15,058 nt of DNA from an uncultured Porphyromonadaceae bacterium (GTDB taxonomy: Bacteria > Bacteroidota > Bacteroidia > Bacteroidales > Muribaculaceae). The translations under genes and the position numbers were made by a program. A model generated the notes under the pieces. The model did no database searches, was not told where the DNA came from, and worked only from the letters and a program-made list of their open reading frames with translations. The stretch is taken from the NCBI GenBank assembly GCA_900548875.1, contig URMA01000073.1, positions 1-15,058 on the forward strand, given 5' to 3'. Shown here piece by piece: positions 7,193 to 12,411 of this stretch; within the stretch, counting starts at the first letter, position 1; each line of letters opens with the position of its first letter.

Positions 7193-9655
7193 ATGAAAAA
7201 GTATATAGGCCTGTTTTTGTTGACTGCAATTGCCGCCTTGATGTCGGCCAATGCTTCCGAACGTGTCAGCTATACGCTGAAAAAGGGTTGGAAGTTTACG
7301 AAAGGTGATGTAGCCGAGGCTTCGTCTGTTGCGTTCGACGACAGCGCTTGGGAATCGGTGACCGTGCCCCACGACTGGGCGATTTACGGACCTTTTGACA
7401 AGGCTATCGACTTACAGAAAGTGGCAATTGTGCAGAATGGAGAAACAGTGCCGACGGAAAAAACCGGCCGTACCGGAGCCCTCCCTTATATCGGTGTGGG
7501 CTGGTACCGCACGGTGGTCAATGTTTCCGATTTTGATGCCGCCACGAAAAAGGCAGTGCTTTATTTCGACGGAGCAATGAGCGAGGCGCGCGTTTATGTC
7601 AACGGTAAAGAGGTGGGATTTTGGCCGAACGGCTACAATTCTTTTTGGTTCGACGTTACGCAGTACTTGAAATCCGGCGAAAATCTGCTTGCCGTACGAT
7701 TGGAGAACGTGGCGGAATCTTCGCGCTGGTATCCCGGTGCCGGACTGTACCGTAATGTGCATCTTGAAATATCGGATGCCGTGTCGGTAGCTCCGTGGGG
7801 AACTTTCATCACGACTGAAGAGTTGGGCGACGGTTTCGCCCGTTTGGGAGTAGAGGTGGAAGTCGACGGTGCGAAGGGACGGATGTTGAAAGTGGAAACG
7901 CGCCTGTTGGGTGCCAACGGGCAGGAAGTGGCGGCTTGCGCAAAAGAGCAGAAAATGCTGTCGTCGTTTGTCCGCGACGAACTGACGGTGGAAAATCCTC
8001 AGCTTTGGACACCCGAAACGCCTGCGCTTTATTCGGCTGTGACTTCGATTTATGAAAACGGAACATTGAAGGATACTTATACCACCCGTGTAGGTATCCG
8101 CAAGATAGAATGGAAAAACAGCGTCGGTGTGCTGCTTAACGGCGAACCGGTGAAATTCCGCGGCGTTTGCCTGCATCATGATTTGGGGCCGTTGGGTGCT
8201 GCTGTCAATAAGGCGGCTGTGAAACGCCAGTTGGCTATCATGCAGGACATGGGTGCTAACGCTATCCGTACGGCTCACAACATGCCCGCACCGGAGCAAA
8301 TCGAACTTTGCGACGAAATGGGGCTGATGGTGATGGCCGAATCCTTCGACGAATGGGGAAAGGCAAAATGCAAGAACGGCTACAACCGTTTCTTTGACGA
8401 GTGGGCTGAACGCGACTTGCAGAACCTGATTCGCCGCTTCCGCAATCATCCTTCGATTGTGATGTGGAGCGTGGGCAACGAAGTGCCGGAGCAGAGTACG
8501 CCGAACGGCAACCGTGTGGCGCATCGTTTGCAGGAAATCTGTCACCGTGCCGACCCGACACGTCCCGTTACCTGCGGGCTTGACCAGGTCGACAATGCGC
8601 TGAAAAACAATTTTGCCGCCGTGTTCGACATTCCGGGACTGAACTACCGCACGCATAAATACCGTGATGCCTACAAGGTGGTGCCGCAGGGATTTATTCT
8701 CGGTTCCGAAACAGCTTCAACGGTCAGCTCGCGCGGCGTGTATCATTTCCCCGTTAAAGAGCTGAAAAGCCAGTCGTTTGACGATATTCAATGCTCGTCG
8801 TACGACGTGGAAGCCTGTCGTTGGTCCAACATTCCGGAGGACGACTGGATGATGCAGGACGGCGAACCGTGGGTGATTGGCGAGTTCGTGTGGACCGGTT
8901 TCGATTATCTTGGTGAGCCGACACCTTACGATGAGGTCTGGCCGTCGCGCAGTTCCTATTTCGGAATCTGCGACCTTGCCGGACTGCCGAAGGACCGCTA
9001 CTATCTCTATCGCAGCCATTGGAACAAGGACGAGCATACGCTCCACCTGCTGCCTCACTGGAACTGGAAAGGCCGTGAGGGCGAAGTGACGCCGGTGTTC
9101 TGCTATACGGACTATCCGTCGGCCGAACTGTTTGTCAACGGCAAGAGTCAGGGCATTCGTAAAAAAGATGCGTCGGTACGTGAACACCGCTATCGTCTGC
9201 GTTGGGACGATGTGGTTTACGAACCGGGCAACATTCGTGTGGTGGCCTACGACGAGGAGGGCAATGCCGTGGCCGAGAAAACCGTCTATACGGCTTCATC
9301 GCCTTATCGCATTCAGCTTGATGTGGACCGCGACAGTCTGACTGCCGACGGTGAGGACCTGGCATTTGTTATGGTCAGCATTGTTGACCGCAAGGGCAAC
9401 CTTTGTCCCGATGCCAACGTGAAACTTGAATTTGCCGCAACCGGTGCTATCGGCTATCGTGCCGCCTGCAACGGTGATGCAACGTCGCTCGAACAGTTCC
9501 ACTTGCCGACAATGCACACCTTCAATGGCCAGCTCGTGGTTGTAGTGCAGGCAAAAGACATGGCCGGAAAGGGCGAACTTACCGTGAAAGGAAAAGGATT
9601 GAAAGCAGGAAAAATAACTATTCAGGTTAAACACAAATCAGGCATTAGACTTTAG
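7193..9655 (+). CDS. GH2 beta-galactosidase-like enzyme, DUF4982 type, exported
   Basis: A retaining GH2 hydrolase, most likely a beta-galactosidase. The ATG at 7193 gives 820 aa with a clean signal peptide (MKKYIGLFLLTAIAALMSAN, cut near ANA/S); an in-frame TTG at 7187 only adds two residues. Jelly-roll domain about 25-200, Ig-like about 205-305, TIM barrel about 310-600, DUF4982 about 615-695, and C-terminal GH2 domain 5 (Glyco_hydro2_C5-like) about 704-815. Acid/base is E430 in MWSVGNEVPE. The nucleophile is best placed at E506 in ILGSETAS, 76 residues on; the later E564 of GEFVWTGFDYLGEP corresponds to the WDWVDQ strand of LacZ, not to the nucleophile. The protein lacks the LacZ small-chain domain, so it is not a duplicate of the 2180-5272 gene and probably has another linkage or aglycone preference. 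Beta-glucuronidase or another GH2 activity remains possible. The cluster terminator follows at 9892. Confidence 0.92.
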   Translation: MKKYIGLFLLTAIAALMSANASERVSYTLKKGWKFTKGDVAEASSVAFDDSAWESVTVPHDWAIYGPFDKAIDLQKVAIVQNGETVPTEKTGRTGALPYIGVGWYRTVVNVSDFDAATKKAVLYFDGAMSEARVYVNGKEVGFWPNGYNSFWFDVTQYLKSGENLLAVRLENVAESSRWYPGAGLYRNVHLEISDAVSVAPWGTFITTEELGDGFARLGVEVEVDGAKGRMLKVETRLLGANGQEVAACAKEQKMLSSFVRDELTVENPQLWTPETPALYSAVTSIYENGTLKDTYTTRVGIRKIEWKNSVGVLLNGEPVKFRGVCLHHDLGPLGAAVNKAAVKRQLAIMQDMGANAIRTAHNMPAPEQIELCDEMGLMVMAESFDEWGKAKCKNGYNRFFDEWAERDLQNLIRRFRNHPSIVMWSVGNEVPEQSTPNGNRVAHRLQEICHRADPTRPVTCGLDQVDNALKNNFAAVFDIPGLNYRTHKYRDAYKVVPQGFILGSETASTVSSRGVYHFPVKELKSQSFDDIQCSSYDVEACRWSNIPEDDWMMQDGEPWVIGEFVWTGFDYLGEPTPYDEVWPSRSSYFGICDLAGLPKDRYYLYRSHWNKDEHTLHLLPHWNWKGREGEVTPVFCYTDYPSAELFVNGKSQGIRKKDASVREHRYRLRWDDVVYEPGNIRVVAYDEEGNAVAEKTVYTASSPYRIQLDVDRDSLTADGEDLAFVMVSIVDRKGNLCPDANVKLEFAATGAIGYRAACNGDATSLEQFHLPTMHTFNGQLVVVVQAKDMAGKGELTVKGKGLKAGKITIQVKHKSGIRL

Positions 9656-9670
9656 TCGGATTTCGTGCTG

Positions 9671-9784
9671 ATGTCAGACAGATTGATTGCTGCTTTTGTC
9701 GAAGATGTAGCGGGCTACATCGAGAAAAAGCAGAAAGCAAGATGGCGGCAGCAGTATGAAAGAGAACCAAAGAGCCAACTGTAA
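9671..9784 (+). CDS. Small ORF, 37 aa, unrecognised
   Basis: ATG at 9671 opens a 37-codon frame, 15 nt after the GH2 stop and before the terminator at 9892, so it would lie on the same mRNA. The product starts MSDRLIAAFVEDVAGYIEKK and ends WRQQYEREPKSQL: a short amphipathic start followed by a very basic/charged C-terminal half (several K, R, Q and E), with no signal peptide or membrane segment. I do not recognise the family. It reads like real protein rather than random translation, but no Shine-Dalgarno is seen and it could be the decayed end of a longer gene. Confidence 0.35.
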   Translation: MSDRLIAAFVEDVAGYIEKKQKARWRQQYEREPKSQL

Positions 9785-9891
9785 CACACAACCAAGAAAA
9801 TTACATGATTGGCGGTCTAATGACCGATTTGGGTTAAATAGGAGTTATTAATGGTAGCCGGTGTTGACTGCTTTCTGCCGGCAATATATGG

Positions 9892-9937
9892 GTGGATTTC
9901 CATGAGCCTTTTGGTGGCTTTGGAAATCCACTTTTTT
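9892..9937 (+). terminator. Rho-independent terminator of the glycosidase cluster
   Basis: GTGGATTTCCA (9892-9902) and TGGAAATCCAC (9921-9931) form a perfect 11-bp stem. The intervening 18 nt can add an inner AGCC/GGCT helix, and six T residues (9932-9937) follow. The T-run lies only on the + strand side, so it terminates rightward transcription from the glycosidase genes. It sits about 237 nt after the last GH2 stop, leaving a long 3' region that includes the small ORF. Confidence 0.85.
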
Positions 9938-9966
9938 GTCAGATTTTATAATTTGGCAGGAACTTG

Positions 9967-9997
9967 TTTGTCTTTGTGTCGTTTTTTTCTATCTTTG
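9967..9997 (+). promoter_or_regulatory. Bacteroidetes-type promoter abutting repeat copy 1
   Basis: TTTG at 9967-9970, 19 nt, then TATCTTTG at 9990-9997 match the known Bacteroidetes sigma-ABfr consensus (-33 TTTG, -7 TAnnTTTG). Transcription would be expected to start a few nt downstream, essentially at the first base of repeat copy 1 (10001), so the repeat would form the 5' end of the RNA. The match is seen; activity is inferred. Confidence 0.6.
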
Positions 9998-10000
9998 TAG

Positions 10001-10079
10001 AAGATAGGATGCGCCTCGGGATAGCCAAACTTGAAAACAAGTTTTCAGTTTGTCTCACCGCTCGGCTTTCTTATCTTTG
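10001..10079 (+). repeat. Structured intergenic repeat, copy 1 (79 bp)
   Basis: It begins AAGATAGG and ends TATCTTTG. Nested pairing is visible: outer AAGATA (10001-10006) with TATCTT (10072-10077), middle GCC (10013-10015) with GGC (10064-10066), CGG (10017-10019) with CCG (10058-10060), and an inner hairpin at 10026-10052 in which CAAACT-T-GAAAAC pairs with GTTTTC-AGTTTG around one bulged T. Two more copies lie at 12149-12228 and 12232-12312 in the same orientation. Middle and inner helices differ in sequence among copies but keep pairing. I know of no name for this element. No coding frame is plausible within it. Confidence 0.85.
10049..10079 (+). promoter_or_regulatory. Promoter formed by the 3' half of repeat copy 1
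   Basis: TTTG at 10049-10052, which is the last four bases of the inner hairpin's right arm, is followed by exactly 19 nt and TATCTTTG at 10072-10079. This is a second full -33/-7 match, within the repeat itself. It would drive the sugar-cassette genes with a 5' leader of roughly 45-50 nt. That leader contains a small TCCAG/CTGGA stem-loop near 10093-10108. Confidence 0.6.
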
Positions 10080-10132
10080 TAAAAGAACCTTTTCCAGGGA
10101 AGGCTGGAGGGGTCTACCTAACATAAAACATT

Positions 10133-10540
10133 ATGGGCTTTGAACAAGTAAAACTGATAGAATTGCCAAAGATACGCGACCCGCGTGGAAATTTGTCGTT
10201 TATTGAGAACGGCGGGCGCCTTCCTTTTGAATTGGCACGCACTTATTGGGTATATGATGTGCCGGGCGGTAAAAAGCGTTTCGGCCATGCCTTCCGTGAA
10301 CAGGAGGAAGTGATTATTGCGCTGTCGGGCAGCTTTGACATTGTGCTGAACGATGGCGACGAGGAGTGGCGCTACCACATGGCACGCTCGTATTTCGGGC
10401 TGTATGTGCCGAAAATGATGTGGCGTGAACTCGACAATTTCTCCACCAATTCAGTGGCGCTGGTACTTTCGTCGACGGAATACAATCCGGCCGACTATAT
10501 CGAAAATTTTGAAGAATACAGAAAGGAGGTCGGAAAATGA
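10133..10540 (+). CDS. FdtA/QdtA-like sugar 3,4-ketoisomerase cupin, variant active site
   Basis: It encodes 135 aa, the length of single-domain FdtA-type (WxcM C-terminal-like) cupins, which convert dTDP-4-keto-6-deoxyglucose to a 3-keto sugar. Family features are DPRGNLSFIENG near the start, YDVPGG, then GHAFREQEEVIIALSGSFDIVL, and RELDNFS. Where FdtA enzymes carry an H-x-H catalytic motif, this protein has H52-A53-F54, so the second histidine is replaced by Phe. It may be a different isomerase, an accessory subunit, or inactive. The neighbour at 10537 retains H-x-H, and the genes overlap by ATGA. The ATG at 10133 follows an AT-rich leader (ACATAAAACATT), fitting a Bacteroidetes start. Cytoplasmic; no signal peptide. 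Family is firm, exact reaction is not. Confidence 0.88.
   Translation: MGFEQVKLIELPKIRDPRGNLSFIENGGRLPFELARTYWVYDVPGGKKRFGHAFREQEEVIIALSGSFDIVLNDGDEEWRYHMARSYFGLYVPKMMWRELDNFSTNSVALVLSSTEYNPADYIENFEEYRKEVGK
10522..10530 (+). promoter_or_regulatory. Strong Shine-Dalgarno for the second cupin
   Basis: AAAGGAGGT ends 6 nt before the ATG at 10537, inside the coding end of the first cupin gene. It is a near-perfect anti-SD match, unlike the other starts here, which have AT-rich leaders. It supports the ATG at 10537 and reinitiation at the ATGA overlap. Chance codon use (R-K-E-V) could also make it. Confidence 0.55.
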
Positions 10541-10977
10541 ATAAGGAAAAACACCTGACTTCCGACATTGACGAATGCCGCCTGATAGAGCTGGACAAGC
10601 ATCATCATGAGAACGGTAACCTGTCGGTGGTCGAAAACGGCAAACAGCTTCCTTACGATGTGAAGCGCGTGTATTATCTGTATGACGTGCCCGGAGGTAT
10701 CGAACGGGGCGGGCATTCCCACTGTGAATGCCATGAATTTATCCTGGCCGTGAGCGGCAGTTTCGACATTGAAATTTCCGACGGAGTGAAGTCGCGTGTG
10801 GTGACGCTCAACCGTTCGAACATCGGGTTGCACGTCACACCCGGCATCTGGCGTGTGCTGAACAATTTTTCATCCGGTTCGGTGTGTCTTGTGCTGGCAT
10901 CCGACAAATATCTGGAAGAGGACTATGTGCGTGAATACGACGAGTTCCTCCAATTGACTGCGAACAAACGAAAATGA
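10537..10977 (+). CDS. fdtA: dTDP-4-keto-6-deoxyglucose 3,4-ketoisomerase (FdtA/QdtA-like)
   Basis: It encodes 146 aa of the FdtA/QdtA cupin family (WxcM C-terminal-like), expected to isomerise dTDP-4-keto-6-deoxyglucose to the 3-keto form that an aminotransferase then aminates. Motifs are ENGNLSVVENGKQLPYDVKRVYYLYDVPGG, split here as ENGNLSVVENG and YLYDVPGG; then GGHSHCECHEF with the H60-S61-H62 catalytic dyad intact; then LAVSGSFDIEISDG and RVLNNFSSGSVCLVLAS. It is clearly paralogous to the gene just upstream, with the same order of motifs, but that copy has lost the second His. It overlaps both neighbours by ATGA, so the three proteins are translationally coupled. Whether the product is the galacto (Fuc3N) or gluco (Qui3N) epimer cannot be decided from what I can see. 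Confidence 0.9.
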   Translation: MNKEKHLTSDIDECRLIELDKHHHENGNLSVVENGKQLPYDVKRVYYLYDVPGGIERGGHSHCECHEFILAVSGSFDIEISDGVKSRVVTLNRSNIGLHVTPGIWRVLNNFSSGSVCLVLASDKYLEEDYVREYDEFLQLTANKRK

Positions 10978-12092
10978 AAAAATATCCCTTTCTCTCGTTG
11001 AAAACCAACAATCTGCCCTATGAGGCCGAACTGAAGCAGGCGGCCTGCGAAGTGGTGGAGTCGGGTTGGTTTCTGAATGGAAAACATACGGCGGCGCTGG
11101 AAGATGCTTTGCGCAGATTCTGCGGCATGCCTTATGCTGTGGCGTGCAGCAACGGTCTTGACGCTCTGCGTCTGATTTTTCGCGCCTATATCGAATTGGG
11201 CGTAATGAAGCCCGGCGATGAAGTGATTGTACCGGCCAATACCTATATCGCTTCGGTGCTGGCGGTGACCGACAACGGACTGGTGCCGGTGATGGTCGAA
11301 CCGTCGGAGCGGACCATGAACCTCGATGTGACACGTGTGGAAGCGGCCATTACTTCGCGCACGCGTGCCGTGATGGTAGTTCACCTTTACGGAGCGGCCT
11401 GCTGGGGGCCGGAGCTGAACGACCTCGCCGTCCGCTACGGACTGAAGATTGTGGAGGACAATGCGCAGGCTATCGGGGCGCAGGCTTCGTGCGAGGGATT
11501 GAACGGCGGGCGCATGACCGGTGGATTGGGTGATGCCGCCGGATTCAGTTTCTATCCGACGAAAAATTTGGGCGCTTTGGGCGATGCCGGAGCGGTGACG
11601 ACTTCCGACGAGCGGCTGGCGAAAGCCGTGAAAGCACTTGCCAACTATGGTTCGGACCGCCGCTACCATAATATATACCAAGGGGTGAACTGCCGCATGG
11701 ACGAATTGCAGGCAGCGATGCTGTGTGTGAAAATGCGTCATCTCGACGACATCACCCGCCAACGCCGTGAGCGTGCGGCTGCCTATGAGGAGTGCATTGT
11801 CAATCCGCTGGTGAAAAAGCCGCAGCCGGATGCCGGTGCCGTGTGGCATCAGTATGTGGTGCGTGTAGCCGAGCGCGAGCGTTTCCGTGCCTATCTGCTG
11901 GAGAACGGGGTGGAAACCGACATCCATTATGCCGTGCCTCCGCATTTGCAGCCCTGCTATTCCCAATATGCAGGATTGCATCTTCCAATTACCGTCAAAA
12001 TGGCTGACGAAGTGGTGAGCCTGCCGATTACGGAAGGTACTCCGGTAGCGGATATTCGCGAAATAAGCCTGATAATCAACCACTTTGTGTAA
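10974..12092 (+). CDS. fdtB: DegT/DnrJ/EryC1/StrS sugar aminotransferase (FdtB/QdtB-like)
   Basis: A 372-aa PLP-dependent nucleotide-sugar 3-aminotransferase, expected to convert the dTDP-3-keto-6-deoxyhexose made by the overlapping isomerase into dTDP-3-amino-3,6-dideoxyhexose. Family motifs in order: SGWFLNGKHTAALE near residue 30, ACSNGLDALRL, PANTYIASVLAVTDNGLVPV, VVHLYGAACW, IVEDNAQAIGA, and FSFYPTKNLGALGDAGAV, in which K197 is the PLP Schiff-base lysine. NYGSDRRYHN and GVNCRMDELQAA follow, then a C-terminal VWHQYVVR strand. The length equals FdtB/QdtB enzymes. Its ATG overlaps the previous stop (ATGA). No terminator with a GC-rich stem follows; instead A/T-rich sequence leads into repeat copy 2. 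Context (two isomerases) favours a 3-amino rather than 4-amino product; the sugar would enter LPS, capsule or a protein glycan. Confidence 0.93.
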   Translation: MKKYPFLSLKTNNLPYEAELKQAACEVVESGWFLNGKHTAALEDALRRFCGMPYAVACSNGLDALRLIFRAYIELGVMKPGDEVIVPANTYIASVLAVTDNGLVPVMVEPSERTMNLDVTRVEAAITSRTRAVMVVHLYGAACWGPELNDLAVRYGLKIVEDNAQAIGAQASCEGLNGGRMTGGLGDAAGFSFYPTKNLGALGDAGAVTTSDERLAKAVKALANYGSDRRYHNIYQGVNCRMDELQAAMLCVKMRHLDDITRQRRERAAAYEECIVNPLVKKPQPDAGAVWHQYVVRVAERERFRAYLLENGVETDIHYAVPPHLQPCYSQYAGLHLPITVKMADEVVSLPITEGTPVADIREISLIINHFV

Positions 12093-12137
12093 ACGAAAAA
12101 ACAAGATAAAAAATATTTTAAAAAGCGAAAAAATACG

Positions 12138-12145
12138 TATCTTTG
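12138..12145 (+). promoter_or_regulatory. -7-type box (TATCTTTG) preceding repeat copy 2
   Basis: A full TATCTTTG ends exactly 3 nt before AAGATAGG of copy 2, the same geometry as at copy 1 and, with one base changed, copy 3. No good -33 TTTG is seen 19-23 nt upstream (TTTA at 12117-12120, 17 nt away), so it is a weak or partial promoter on its own. Confidence 0.35.
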
Positions 12146-12148
12146 CAT

Positions 12149-12228
12149 AAGATAGGACGCGGTTCGGGATAGCCAAGTTTGAAAACTGCGTTTTCACTTG
12201 TCTCTCCGCTCACCTCTTACTCTCTTTG
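12149..12228 (+). repeat. Structured intergenic repeat, copy 2 (80 bp)
   Basis: Same frame as copy 1: AAGATAGG start, then GCGGTTCGGGATAGC. The inner hairpin is at 12174-12200, where CAAG-TT-TGAAAAC pairs with GTTTTCA-CTTG, then TCTCTCCGCTCACC and a terminal TCTCTTTG. The middle helix is GGT (12161-12163) with ACC (12212-12214), replacing GCC/GGC of copy 1, and CGG with CCG is unchanged. The outer helix has one mismatch because the terminal box is TCTCTTTG rather than TATCTTTG. It begins 56 nt after the aminotransferase stop and is followed after 3 nt by copy 3. Confidence 0.85.
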
Positions 12229-12231
12229 TAG

Positions 12232-12312
12232 AAGATAGGAATCGGTTCGGGATAAAAAATATCTGAAACAAGTTTCGATATTTTATTCTCCGCTCACCTC
12301 TCACTATCTTTG
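12232..12312 (+). repeat. Structured intergenic repeat, copy 3 (81 bp)
   Basis: Tandem with copy 2 (start-to-start 83 bp). The outer helix AAGATAG/CTATCTT is perfect. The middle GGT (12244-12246) pairs with ACC (12296-12298) and CGG (12248-12250) with CCG (12290-12292). The inner hairpin (12256-12284) has an entirely different sequence: AAAATATC-T-GAAAC pairs with GTTTC-GATATTTT, keeping the single bulged T and the CAAG loop seen in copy 1. The conserved flank TCTCCGCTCACCTC and the terminal TATCTTTG match the other copies. Confidence 0.85.
12282..12312 (+). promoter_or_regulatory. Putative promoter at the end of repeat copy 3
   Basis: TATCTTTG at 12305-12312 is preceded at 19 nt by TTTA (12282-12285), one base off the -33 TTTG. 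It is the best candidate for transcription of the YitT-family gene, whose ATG lies 99 nt downstream. The 12313-12411 leader holds no ORF; only a short CCGC/GCGG-type pairing near 12320-12329 is visible. Confidence 0.45.
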
Positions 12313-12411
12313 CAAGAAGCCGCAGGCGGTTGGGCAGGGTAGGGAATGGATAGCTGTCTTCCCGATGCTTGAGTTTCTCGTCTGTGTCTTTGTTATTAAA
12401 AAATACAGAAT

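Noticed and set aside
9813..9826. CGGTC-TAAT-GACCG mini-hairpin
   Set aside because: Only 5 bp with no T-run or partner motif; could occur by chance.
9851..10000. 49-codon frame with AGGAG 6 nt upstream
   Set aside because: It runs straight through the terminator stem, the T-run and the promoter boxes; composition reflects those elements, not protein coding.
9990..10079. Phase-variable invertible promoter of the Bacteroides capsule type
   Set aside because: Outer inverted arms are only 6-7 bp, all copies are in the same orientation and no recombinase gene is in the window.
10923..12197. Long antisense frame (424 codons) opposite the aminotransferase and into repeat copy 2
   Set aside because: The + strand aminotransferase is complete with PLP lysine and family motifs; the minus translation has no recognisable family and its start lies in repeat sequence.
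10001..12312. CRISPR array or IS-type mobile element
   Set aside because: Only three copies, two of them abutting with no spacers; no cas genes, transposase or target-site duplications are visible.
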